A stretch of 64,000 bases of DNA from the NCBI RefSeq assembly GCF_029892485.1, contig NZ_JARXVG010000002.1:525926-589925 (forward strand). Reading direction: 5' to 3'. The DNA comes from Variovorax boronicumulans (GTDB taxonomy: Bacteria; Pseudomonadota; Gammaproteobacteria; Burkholderiales; Burkholderiaceae_C). Shown one piece after another: positions 20,264-27,842 of the stretch (positions within the stretch are counted from its first letter, which is position 1; every line of letters begins with the position of its first letter). A model generated the notes under the pieces. It was not told the DNA's origin, ran no database searches, and saw only the letters and a program-made list of their open reading frames with translations. A program made the position numbers and the translations under genes.

Positions 20264-20283
20264 GCAGCAACTGTAAAGACGCT

Positions 20284-20326
20284 GCCTGAAAGGAGCCTGA
20301 ACTGGACGTTCAGGCCGGGTTCAGGC
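20284..20326. promoter_or_regulatory. mirrored pairs of CTGAA direct repeats in front of eptA
   Basis: CTGAA occurs at 20286 and 20297, and its complement TTCAG at 20309 and 20320. Each pair is spaced 11 bases, one helical turn, and the two pairs mirror each other about 20305. The arrangement fills the 57-base gap between the second PAP2 gene and eptA. OmpR/PmrA-type regulators bind such direct repeats (PmrA box: YTTAAK-N5-YTTAAK). The same CTGAA word recurs upstream of the regulator gene at 21633-21669. As RNA it could also fold into two stacked stems, but no U-run follows. Confidence 0.55.
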
Positions 20327-20890
20327 TCGCCGTGCGCGCGCCCGCCGGCGGCGGGCCGGCATTCTCGCCAGGGCGAAGCTCAGCGGACGGCTCACGCCGC
20401 GCTCGACCGCGATCGACACCAGCGCCCCCAGGAGCACCCCCGCGGCCACGTCCGAGGGAAAGTGCAGTCCCAGGTAAAGCCGGCTCCAGCCCACCACCGT
20501 CGCCAGCGCAAGTGCCGCCAGCATGGGCACGCGGTGCGGCAGGCACCACAGCGAGAAGGCGGCGGCAAAGGTGGCGGCCGTGTGCAGGCTCGGGAAGCCC
20601 GGCCGCATGCCCTGCGGCGCCCACTGGATGCCCAGGCCGAAGGCTGCGGGCCTGGGGAACGGCAGGGCCAGGCGGAAGGTGTGCACGACGATCCATGTCA
20701 ACAGCACGCTCACCAGTGCGGTGAAAAGCGCATAGCGCCAGCGCTTGTCGAAGCCGGCGCCCGCAATGATCGTCAGGGCCAGCAGGGCCGGCAGCACCTC
20801 GGAGGCGAAGCGCGCGAACTGGACGAGCCACAGCGGCGCGAACACGTCCGCGTTGAGCCATCCGAACAGGGCGAAATCAAGTGCTTGCAT
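20321..20890 (-). CDS. PAP2-family membrane phosphatase (undecaprenyl-pyrophosphatase/LpxT-like)
   Basis: Small integral-membrane acid phosphatase with about five to six helices. The PAP2 motifs read LPFPRP (part of K-x6-RP), PSLHTA (variant of PSGH, with Ser replacing nothing but Leu for Gly) and SRLYLGLHFPSDV (SR-x5-H-x3-D), with an arginine-rich C-terminal tail. 189 residues, the size of BcrC-like undecaprenyl-pyrophosphate phosphatases. In this setting, a lipid A or undecaprenyl phosphate substrate is likely. It overlaps the upstream PAP2 gene by 14 bases and is followed 57 bases later by eptA. Confidence 0.85.
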   Translation of the reverse strand: MQALDFALFGWLNADVFAPLWLVQFARFASEVLPALLALTIIAGAGFDKRWRYALFTALVSVLLTWIVVHTFRLALPFPRPAAFGLGIQWAPQGMRPGFPSLHTAATFAAAFSLWCLPHRVPMLAALALATVVGWSRLYLGLHFPSDVAAGVLLGALVSIAVERGVSRPLSFALARMPARRRRARARRA

Positions 20891-21587
20891 GAAGAGGTGC
20901 TGCCGCCTCGGGCCGGTTTTGGTTCGGGCGCGTGACCGCCACGTCGATGACGAAGCCGACGGTCCAGCAGACCCAGGCGGTCCAGAGCGTGTGGCTCATG
21001 TAATGGGCGCCGCGCAACTGCTGCGACAAGCCGAGCGCCAGGCCCGCGACCGCCGCCGTGCCCAGCCAGACGAGTGCCGCCCGGCCGGAAACCCGGCGCA
21101 GCACGAAATAGCCGCCGAGGTAGGCGAACGCGGCCGAGGCGTGCCCGGCCGGGAAGCACCCGCCCGCCCCGCCATCCTCCACCCCCCACGACCAGTGCGA
21201 CACGTAGCGCGCAACGCCGCCGAACTCCTTCAGGTCCCAGGGGCAGCTGGTGTCGCTGAAATGCTTGATGAAGCTGACGGCCAGCACCGACCCCAGCACG
21301 GTCAGCGCCAGCTGCACCCGCTCCCGCGTGGCCAGCTTGCGCAGGATGCCCACCGGCCAGCGAATGGCCGCGAACAGGCCGATCACCAGCAGCCAGCTCA
21401 GGTTCCGGGCGCCTGCGTGCATCACGTGGACCAGAAAGGGGTTCTCGCGCCACGGAAAACCCATGGGCGTGCCGGCCATGCGCGCCAGCCAGAGGTCGCC
21501 ACCAGAGGCGTCCCAGGTCATCAACAAAGCCAATGCGAGCAAGGTGAGTGCTGCGAGACGGAGGTTCGCGGTGCGGGTCATGAACAA
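20877..21587 (-). CDS. PAP2-family membrane phosphatase (LpxE-like)
   Basis: A second membrane phosphatase, 236 residues. Motifs: IKHFSDTSCPWDL (the K-x-RP motif replaced by the KHFSDTSCPWDL form found in this subfamily), CFPAGHASAAF (PSGH equivalent, 144-154) and LRGAHYMSHTLWTAW (Arg192 and His199 as the third motif). About six hydrophobic segments. An ATG two codons later (21581) is equally possible. It begins the minus-strand run PAP2-PAP2-eptA and diverges from the two-component system. A lipid A 1-phosphatase role would complement EptA by freeing or remodelling phosphate positions; this is inference. Confidence 0.83.
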   Translation of the reverse strand: MFMTRTANLRLAALTLLALALLMTWDASGGDLWLARMAGTPMGFPWRENPFLVHVMHAGARNLSWLLVIGLFAAIRWPVGILRKLATRERVQLALTVLGSVLAVSFIKHFSDTSCPWDLKEFGGVARYVSHWSWGVEDGGAGGCFPAGHASAAFAYLGGYFVLRRVSGRAALVWLGTAAVAGLALGLSQQLRGAHYMSHTLWTAWVCWTVGFVIDVAVTRPNQNRPEAAAPLHAST

Positions 21588-21632
21588 GAAACCAGGCCTT
21601 CAGGAAAACTGGCGCGAGCCTACTTTCGCGGG

Positions 21633-21669
21633 ATGAACCCAGTCTGAAGCGACCTGAACGAATGCTGAC
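21633..21669. promoter_or_regulatory. four TGAA-type repeats at 10-11 base spacing between the PAP2 and regulator genes
   Basis: ATGAA at 21633, CTGAA at 21644, CTGAA at 21654 and CTGAC at 21665 are spaced 11, 10 and 11 bases, so all four face the same side of the helix. A reversed copy, TTCAG, lies at 21599. The repeats sit in the divergent gap between the first PAP2 gene (start 21587) and the response-regulator gene (start 21728). They are the same word as in the eptA leader, so both are probably sites for the adjacent OmpR-type regulator. Confidence 0.55.
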
Positions 21670-21727
21670 GCGGCCCTGCGGCCACGGTGCGGGCGCTAGA
21701 CTTCGTGTTTTTGGAGAGACACACCGC

Positions 21728-22402
21728 GTGCGCATATTGCTGGTCGAAGATGACACTGCGTTGGCAGATGCCGTTTGCAGCTACCTGCTGGCAAAGTCTT
21801 TCGTGGTCGATGTCGCTCCCAGCCTGGCCGACGCGCGCGGCGCCCTGCTCTCCGTGCAATACGCGGCGGTGCTGCTCGACCTGCACCTGGGCGACGGCGA
21901 CGGCCTCTCCCTGCTGCCGCAAGTGCGGGCCTTGCGGGAGCCGCCCATCGTCATCGTGCTCACCGCCCGCGACCAGGTCACCGACCGCATCCGCGGCCTG
22001 GACGCCGGCGCCGACGACTACCTCATCAAGCCCTACGACCCCGCCGAACTGCTGGCCCGGCTGCGCGCGGTCGAGCGGCGGCGCAGCGCCAACACCTCGC
22101 CGATGCTGCAACTGGGCACGCTGGAGATCGACCTGGCGCACGACCGCGTGCGCAAGGACGGCAGCCCGGTCGTGCTCACGCAAAAGGAATGGGCCCTGCT
22201 GCGCGTGATGGCCACTCGCCCCGAGCGAATCCACACCCGCGAGAACCTTGCCGACGCGCTCTACGGTTTCGGCGACGAGGCCGACAGCAACACGCTCGAG
22301 GTCTTCATCAGCCGCCTGCGCCGCAAGCTCGGCAAGAACCACATCCAGACGCTGCGCGGCCTCGGCTACCGGCTGTCGTTCTCGGCGGACGACGAGGAAT
22401 GA
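21728..22402 (+). CDS. OmpR/PmrA-family response regulator
   Basis: Transcription factor of a two-component system. Receiver domain 1-115: acidic pocket EDD (7-9), phosphoacceptor Asp51 in VLLDLHLGDGDG, Thr79 in VLTARD, Lys101 in LIKPYD. C-terminal winged helix (about 125-220) includes LTQKEWALLRVM and SNTLEVFISRLRRKLG. The GTG at 21728 begins RILLVEDDT; a longer start at 21662 overlaps the repeat elements and is rejected. 224 residues, like PmrA/BasR and QseB. The stop overlaps the kinase ATG by four bases. The divergent eptA/PAP2 genes are its most likely targets. Confidence 0.9.
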   Translation: MRILLVEDDTALADAVCSYLLAKSFVVDVAPSLADARGALLSVQYAAVLLDLHLGDGDGLSLLPQVRALREPPIVIVLTARDQVTDRIRGLDAGADDYLIKPYDPAELLARLRAVERRRSANTSPMLQLGTLEIDLAHDRVRKDGSPVVLTQKEWALLRVMATRPERIHTRENLADALYGFGDEADSNTLEVFISRLRRKLGKNHIQTLRGLGYRLSFSADDEE

Positions 22403-23754
22403 GCATCGCCAAGCATCGCAACGGCCACGACTCGCTGGCCGGGCGCCTGACGCGCACCCTCATCCTGTGGGTCGGCGGCGTGTGGCTGGTGTGCGTGTTT
22501 GCCGTGGTCTGGTATGTGGACCGCGAGATCAACCACAACTTCGACAACGAGCTCGTGGAGGTGTCGCACCGCATGTTCGACATGGCCGTGCAGGAGCTGG
22601 ACAAGCTGCAGCACAAGGGGGAGGCCCCAGCCGCCACGCCGCTGGTCGCGCCCAAGCAGCTGTTCTCGGAAGACGCGGTGATGTACCAGGTGGTCGACAT
22701 CCACGAGCAAGTGCTGCTGCGCTCGGCCGAGGCGCCCATCGATGCCTTCGACGTGCCCCTGGCCGCGGGCTTCGCCAACAACCAGACCTGGCGCATCTAC
22801 ACCGTGCGGCATCCGACGCTCGGGCTCTATTTCCAGGTGGCCGATCCGCTCGACGAGCGCCGCAGGGCGCTGAACCGCACCCTGTTCGGCCTGATCATTC
22901 CGCTCGGTGCGGTGCTGCCGCTGCTCGCGCTGGTGCTGCGCAACGTGGCGCGCAACGAGCTGCGCGTGCTGCAGCAGCTCGCCGGCGAGATCGAGAAGCG
23001 CAACGGCGCCGACCTGCGGCCGATCACGCTGCCCGGATTGCCGCAGGAGCTTCGATCGGTGGGCGACCACGTCAACAGCCTGCTGGAGCGGCTGTCCCAA
23101 TCGCTCGACGTCGAGCGCGCGCTCGCCGCCAATGCGGCCCACGAACTGCGCACGCCGCTGGCCGCCGCGCGCCTGCGGCTGCAGGCCGCGCTCGACCATG
23201 ACCTGAAACGCGAGGACGTGCAGGGCGCGCTCCAGGCGCTGCAGATGCTGAGCCACCGCGCCGAGAAACTGCTGCAGCTGTCGCGCGCGGAATCGGGTGC
23301 GTCGCTCACGCGTGCGCGCGTCGACTTGGTCCAGCTCGCGGGCACCGTGGCGCAGGAGTTCTGGCAAGACCCGCTGAACAACGAGCGTCTGAAGCTCAAG
23401 GTGCCCGACAGCGCGGCGCCGGTGGCGTTCGGCGATGTCGATGCACTGGCGATCGCCTTGCGCAACCTCGTGGAGAACGCGCTGCGCTACGGCGGCGGCG
23501 GACGCGTGGTGATCGAAGTGGCGGCGCCTTGCGCCCTGGTGGTGCGGGACTTCGGTGCGGGCGTCAACGCCGAGCAGCTCCGGACGCTGCAGCAGCGCCA
23601 CGTGCGGCACGGCTCGGACCGTGCGGGCTATGGGTTGGGCCTGTCGATCGTGGGCACGATCGTCGAGAAGCACAACGCGAAGCTGGAGCTGGCGTCGCCG
23701 CCGACGGGGGCGGCGCAGGGGTTCGAGGCGCGGATCGTGTTGCGGCCGGCCTGA
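22399..23754 (+). CDS. sensor histidine kinase (PmrB/QseC-like)
   Basis: Inner-membrane partner of the preceding regulator. Two membrane segments (about 17-38 and 158-178) flank a periplasmic sensor of about 120 residues. After a HAMP-like linker the dimerisation helix carries His248 in NAAHELRTPLAAAR. The ATPase domain has the N box (LRNLVENALRYG), G1 (VVRDFGAGV) and G2 (GYGLGLSIVGTIVEKH). The periplasmic part has no ExxE iron motif of enteric PmrB that I can see, so the signal is unclear. 451 residues. It ends four bases before the convergent thioesterase gene. Confidence 0.9.
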   Translation: MSIAKHRNGHDSLAGRLTRTLILWVGGVWLVCVFAVVWYVDREINHNFDNELVEVSHRMFDMAVQELDKLQHKGEAPAATPLVAPKQLFSEDAVMYQVVDIHEQVLLRSAEAPIDAFDVPLAAGFANNQTWRIYTVRHPTLGLYFQVADPLDERRRALNRTLFGLIIPLGAVLPLLALVLRNVARNELRVLQQLAGEIEKRNGADLRPITLPGLPQELRSVGDHVNSLLERLSQSLDVERALAANAAHELRTPLAAARLRLQAALDHDLKREDVQGALQALQMLSHRAEKLLQLSRAESGASLTRARVDLVQLAGTVAQEFWQDPLNNERLKLKVPDSAAPVAFGDVDALAIALRNLVENALRYGGGGRVVIEVAAPCALVVRDFGAGVNAEQLRTLQQRHVRHGSDRAGYGLGLSIVGTIVEKHNAKLELASPPTGAAQGFEARIVLRPA

Positions 23755-23758
23755 AGCC

Positions 23759-24181
23759 CTACTCGCTCACCAGCGCACGCAGCCACTCCGGCAACGCCAG
23801 CGCCTTCTGCTTCGGAAAATCCACCCAGATCGTCGTCGCCCCGCCCGCTGCGCAGATCACGTCGGGCGCTTCCTCGCGCGCCATCGTGCCCCAGCTCTCG
23901 AAGGTGGTGCGCCCAGGGTCGCTCACATACATCTTCAGCAGCACGTTGCCCGGGTATTCGATCTGCCGGTAGAAATTGCAGAAGGCGTTGACGATCACCA
24001 TGCCCTCGCCGCCCGGCTCGGGCTCGAAGCCGATGGAACGCATCCAGTCGATGCGCGCGGTTTCGAGATAGCGGAAGTAGGTGCCGTTGTTCAGGTGGCC
24101 CATGGCGTCCATGTCGCCCCAGCGGATGGGGATGGACATCTCGTACACGAGCTTCTTCTTTTCGGGGATTTCGATTCTCAT
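23759..24181 (-). CDS. acyl-CoA thioesterase (4HBT hotdog family)
   Basis: Hotdog-fold hydrolase of 140 residues. The hallmark is RWGDMDAMGHLNNGTYFRYLETARIDWM (only the fragments WGDMDAMGHLNN and YFRYLETAR are diagnostic): the Asp in GDMD is the catalytic acid of the 4-hydroxybenzoyl-CoA/YbgC-type active site. A second block, FCNFYRQIEYPG, follows. The ATG at 24181 overlaps the stop of the upstream transporter gene (ATGA), so an upstream in-frame start to 24622 is rejected. Substrate unknown; the coupling to an SDR suggests acyl or hydroxyacyl thioesters. Confidence 0.88.
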   Translation of the reverse strand: MRIEIPEKKKLVYEMSIPIRWGDMDAMGHLNNGTYFRYLETARIDWMRSIGFEPEPGGEGMVIVNAFCNFYRQIEYPGNVLLKMYVSDPGRTTFESWGTMAREEAPDVICAAGGATTIWVDFPKQKALALPEWLRALVSE

Positions 24182-25083
24182 CGGTGCGCCTTGATGGATG
24201 CGAGGATGCCCAGCACGAACAGCAGCGCCGCCACCCACTCGGTGGCCTGCGGCCAGCGGCCGTCCCAGACGAAGGAATAGAGCAAGGCGAACAGCGTCTC
24301 GCTCACGATCAATTGGCCGCACAGGCTCGCCGAGAGGCGCTGGCTGGCGATGTTCCAGAGGATGGTCGCGAGCCAGGACGAGCCGAAGCCACTGGCCAGC
24401 GCGATCCAGATGAAGAGCATGCCGTCGGGCTGCGCCAGCAGCGTGGCTATGTCGCTGCCCGCAACCATCCACAGCAGCAGGGCCCCGAGGCCCGTGGCAA
24501 TGCCGAGCCAGTTGGCCCAGTCGGTCGCGTTGAGTTCGGTGTGGCGCTGCAGCCATTTCGCGTTGAGCAGGCCGTAGATCGTCCAGCTCACCATCGCGCC
24601 GAGTGCCAGCGCAATACCCCATCCGAAGCGCACCCCACCCTCGCGATGCTGCGTCGACCAGGCGCCCCAGATCATCAACGCGATGCCCGCACCCGTGAGC
24701 ACAAGCCCCGGCAGCAGCGCGCGCATGCGCAGCCCCGCGGGCCGGCCGAGCAGCATCATCCAGACGGGAATCGTGCCGATGATGAGGCTGGGCACCTCGG
24801 TGCCGGCAGCCACGATGCCGAAGGCCAGCAGCAGGTAGTAGCCGCTGAAGCCCAGCACGCTGAGCCCGAGCGCCGCGAGCGCCTGCTGTCCATTCGGCCA
24901 GCGCACGGCCGCCGGCCGCGCGAACACCGCCAGCGCCGACACGGCACCGAACACCGCGAAGCGCGCGGCCGTGATGTCGACCATGCCGAAGTGGCCGACC
25001 ATGCGCGGTGCCACGAAGGTCAGGCCCCAGAGCGCGCCCGCGGCCAAGCCAGCGGCGATGCCGATCCAGGCTCGAGGGGTCAG
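24178..25083 (-). CDS. EamA-domain DMT-family transporter with an apparent CTG start
   Basis: Inner-membrane drug/metabolite exporter with ten hydrophobic helices in two EamA repeats; landmarks are AAGALWGLTFVAPRM and GFGSSWLATILWN. No ATG or GTG precedes the first helix: the nearest ATG (FVAPRM) would delete half of it. A CTG at 25083 begins LTPRAWIGIAAG and overlaps the SDR stop as CTGA, exactly parallel to the ATGA junction with the next gene. A TTG inside helix 1 is the alternative. Length from CTG is 301 residues, right for the family. Substrate unknown. Confidence 0.82.
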   Translation of the reverse strand: MTPRAWIGIAAGLAAGALWGLTFVAPRMVGHFGMVDITAARFAVFGAVSALAVFARPAAVRWPNGQQALAALGLSVLGFSGYYLLLAFGIVAAGTEVPSLIIGTIPVWMMLLGRPAGLRMRALLPGLVLTGAGIALMIWGAWSTQHREGGVRFGWGIALALGAMVSWTIYGLLNAKWLQRHTELNATDWANWLGIATGLGALLLWMVAGSDIATLLAQPDGMLFIWIALASGFGSSWLATILWNIASQRLSASLCGQLIVSETLFALLYSFVWDGRWPQATEWVAALLFVLGILASIKAHR

Positions 25084-25862
25084 AGCGCGAATCCGTCGTC
25101 GGCCGCGATGACGGCGCCGTTCACGAAATGGCTCTGCCCGCTGGCCAGCAGCACGATCAGGCCGTCGAGGTCTTCGGCCTTGCCCACGCGCTTGCGCGGC
25201 AGGATGCTGACCAGCTTGGCGCCGGCCTCGGTGGTCCAGAGCTCTTCGTTGAGTTCGGTGGCGATGTAGCCCGGGCACAGCGCGTTCACGTTGATGCCGA
25301 AGCGGCCCCATTCGAGCGCCATGGCCTTGGTCATCTGCACCACCGCGGCCTTGCTCATGCCGTAGGCGCCGATGTTCGGCACTGCCTTGAGCGCGGCCAC
25401 CGAGGCGATGTTGATGATGCGCCCGCCGATGTAGGTGCCCGGCGCCGAGCCGTCGGCGCGCGCCAGCATGCGCTTGCCCACTTCCTGGGCGACGAAGAAG
25501 GCGCCCTTCAGGTTGGTGTCGAAGATGAAGTCGTAGTCGTCGGGCGTCACGTCCTGCAGCTTGTTGCGGATGTTGACGCCGGAGTTGTTGACCAGGATGT
25601 CGATGGCGCCGACTTCGGTCTCGGCGCGTGCCACGGCGGCCTTGATGCTGCCGTGGTCGGTCACGTCGAGTTCGACCACGTGGGCATCGCCGCCCTCGCC
25701 TTCGATGCGGGCGCGCAATTCCTTGAGTTTTTCGACCCGGCGGCTCGCCAGGACAACCGCGGCGCCGGCGCGCGCCAGCGTTTTCGCGAACTGGGCGCCG
25801 AGACCGCTGGAGGCGCCGGTGACGAAGGCCACGCGGCCCGAAAGATCGAAGCTGTAAGCCAT
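25080..25862 (-). CDS. SDR-family oxidoreductase (FabG-like)
   Basis: Classical SDR of 260 residues. Cofactor loop TGASSGLG near residue 15, NNSG (variant of NNAG), catalytic Ser in NIASVAAL and YGMSK. The closing block PGYIATELNEE is that of 3-oxoacyl reductase/glucose-dehydrogenase-like SDRs. It is the first gene of a three-gene minus-strand operon (SDR, DMT transporter, thioesterase) with four-base overlaps at both junctions. An SDR beside a thioesterase suggests acyl metabolism; the exact substrate cannot be read. Confidence 0.88.
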   Translation of the reverse strand: MAYSFDLSGRVAFVTGASSGLGAQFAKTLARAGAAVVLASRRVEKLKELRARIEGEGGDAHVVELDVTDHGSIKAAVARAETEVGAIDILVNNSGVNIRNKLQDVTPDDYDFIFDTNLKGAFFVAQEVGKRMLARADGSAPGTYIGGRIINIASVAALKAVPNIGAYGMSKAAVVQMTKAMALEWGRFGINVNALCPGYIATELNEELWTTEAGAKLVSILPRKRVGKAEDLDGLIVLLASGQSHFVNGAVIAADDGFAL

Positions 25863-25990
25863 GGGGACGGGTCCTGGGTGTGTGCTGGATGTCTCTTGGG
25901 GAGTCGCGCAGGTGACGTGTGGCGCTCCCCCTAAAATGTTTCGCGGCCCTCGCAGCGTCCGAGCCTCAAAACATTATCGACCAGACCCAC

Positions 25991-27688
25991 ATGACCCACG
26001 ACGAAATCCTTGCCCAGTTCGGCCCTCGCGAAGCCATGGAATACGACGTGGTCGTGGTCGGTGGCGGCCCGGCCGGCCTCTCGACCGCGATCCGCCTGAA
26101 GCAGCTGGCTGCCCAGCACGAGAAGGAGATCTCGGTCGTGGTGCTCGAGAAGGGCTCCGAGCCCGGCGCGCACATCCTCTCGGGCGCCATCATGGACCCG
26201 CGTGCGCTCAATGAATTGCTCCCCGATTGGAAGGCTCTGGGCGCGCCGCTCAACCAGCCCGTCACCGACGACGCGATGGTGTTCCTCGGCGAGAAGTCGG
26301 GCTTGCGCACCCCCAATGCGTTCCTGCCGGCGTGCTTCCAGAACCACGGCAACTACATCATCAGCCTGGGCGCCTTCACCAAGTGGCTGGCGCAGCAGGC
26401 CGAGAACCTGGGCGTGGAGATCTTCCCGGGCTTCCCGGCCGCCGAAGTGCTCTACAACGAGAACGGCTCGGTGCGCGGCGTGGCCACCGGCAACATGGGC
26501 GTGGGCAAGGACGGCGAGCCGACCGAGAACTTCCAGCTCGGCATGGAACTGCTGGGCAAGTACACGGTGTTTGCCGAAGGCGCGCGCGGCCACCTGGGCC
26601 GCCAGCTCATCGCGAAGTACAAGCTCGATGAAGGCCGCGATCCGCAGACCTACGGCCTGGGCGTGAAGGAAGTCTGGGAGATCGACCCCCAGCGCCATCA
26701 GCCCGGCTTCGTGCTGCACACGGCCGGCTGGCCGATGAAGAGCGACACCTACGGCGGCGCGTTCCTCTATCACATGGAGGACAACAAGGTCACCATGGGC
26801 TTCATCACCGGCCTGGACTACAGCAACCCGTACCTGAGCCCCTTCGAGGAAATGCAGCGCTGGAAGCTGCACCCCAACATCCGCTGGTACCTCGAAGGCG
26901 ACGAGGCCAAGGGCATCAAGCCGGCCAAGCGCATCGGCTACGGCGCGCGCGCCATCACGGCGGGCGGCCTGCAGTCGCTGCCCAAGACGGTCTTCCCGGG
27001 CGGCGCCTTGGTGGGCTGCGAGGCCGGCTACCTCAACGTGAGCCGCATCAAGGGCAGCCACGCCGCCATCAAGACCGGCATGCTGTGCGCCGAGGCCGCC
27101 TTCGACGCGGTGCAGGCCGGCCGCCAGCACGACGAGCTCAGCGCCTATCCTGAAGCCTTCGAGAAGAGCTGGCTGCATGCCGAGCTGAAGAAGGCGCGCA
27201 ACTTCAAGGCGTGGTTCAAGAAGGGCCTGGGCGTGGCCACCCTCATGAACGGCATCGAGCAGTGGCTGCTCAAGGGCAACATCCCCTGGACGCTGCGCCG
27301 CACCAAGCCCGACCACCTGTACCTGAAGCCCGCGGCCGAGTGCAAGCCCATCGTCTATCCGAAGCCGGACGGCAAGCTCACCTTCGACCGGCTCTCCAGC
27401 GTGTTCATCAGCAACACGAACCATGAAGAGCAGCAACCGGCCCACCTGACGCTCAAGGACGCGACGGTGCCGGTCAACATCAACCTCGAGAAGTTCGCCG
27501 GCCCCGAGAGCCGCTACTGCCCGGCCGGCGTCTACGAGTTCGTGGGCACGGAAGACGGCAAGCAGCGCCTGCAGATCAACGCGCAGAACTGCGTGCACTG
27601 CAAGACCTGCGACATCAAGGACCCGACGCAGAACATCGTGTGGGTGACGCCCGAAGGCGGCGGCGGGCCGAATTACGTGGGCATGTAA
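25991..27688 (+). CDS. electron transfer flavoprotein-ubiquinone oxidoreductase
   Basis: Membrane-associated flavoprotein with one [4Fe-4S] cluster that passes electrons from ETF to the quinone pool during beta-oxidation and amino-acid breakdown. FAD site: VVVVGGGPAGLSTAIRLKQL near residues 19-38. Mid-protein membrane-surface helix near GTPTGFL-like region is represented by PYLSPFEEMQRWK. Cluster cysteines: one in CPAGVYEF (about 509) and three in CVHCKTCDIKDPTQNI (about 534-549), closing with GGGGPNY. The ATG at 25991 begins MTHDEILAQFGPREAMEYD; an earlier in-frame ATG at 25919 is less likely. 565 residues. No ETF alpha/beta genes are adjacent. A strong terminator follows. Confidence 0.96.
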   Translation: MTHDEILAQFGPREAMEYDVVVVGGGPAGLSTAIRLKQLAAQHEKEISVVVLEKGSEPGAHILSGAIMDPRALNELLPDWKALGAPLNQPVTDDAMVFLGEKSGLRTPNAFLPACFQNHGNYIISLGAFTKWLAQQAENLGVEIFPGFPAAEVLYNENGSVRGVATGNMGVGKDGEPTENFQLGMELLGKYTVFAEGARGHLGRQLIAKYKLDEGRDPQTYGLGVKEVWEIDPQRHQPGFVLHTAGWPMKSDTYGGAFLYHMEDNKVTMGFITGLDYSNPYLSPFEEMQRWKLHPNIRWYLEGDEAKGIKPAKRIGYGARAITAGGLQSLPKTVFPGGALVGCEAGYLNVSRIKGSHAAIKTGMLCAEAAFDAVQAGRQHDELSAYPEAFEKSWLHAELKKARNFKAWFKKGLGVATLMNGIEQWLLKGNIPWTLRRTKPDHLYLKPAAECKPIVYPKPDGKLTFDRLSSVFISNTNHEEQQPAHLTLKDATVPVNINLEKFAGPESRYCPAGVYEFVGTEDGKQRLQINAQNCVHCKTCDIKDPTQNIVWVTPEGGGGPNYVGM

Positions 27689-27710
27689 GGCGCCCCCGCG
27701 CTGTTTCTGG

Positions 27711-27733
27711 AAGCCCTCTTCGGAGGGCTTTTT
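27711..27733 (+). terminator. intrinsic terminator after ETF-QO
   Basis: Stem AAGCCCTC / GAGGGCTT with the stable TTCG tetraloop, followed by TTT on the plus strand. It starts 23 bases after the ETF-QO stop. The complementary side begins AAAAAGCCC, so it works mainly for the plus strand. Confidence 0.9.
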
Positions 27734-27842
27734 CGTTCCGGTTTGTCCGTGAAACTCCCGACACGGCGAAGCCCCCGGTTGCGGCATAGTCGAATGCGCC
27801 TGACGCATTCCTGACCCCGACCACATTCCCCCCGGAGACACC

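Noticed and set aside
20284..20326. Reading the eptA leader repeats as an intrinsic terminator
   Set aside because: No U-run on either strand, and the word spacing of 11 bases repeats a pattern seen in a second gap.
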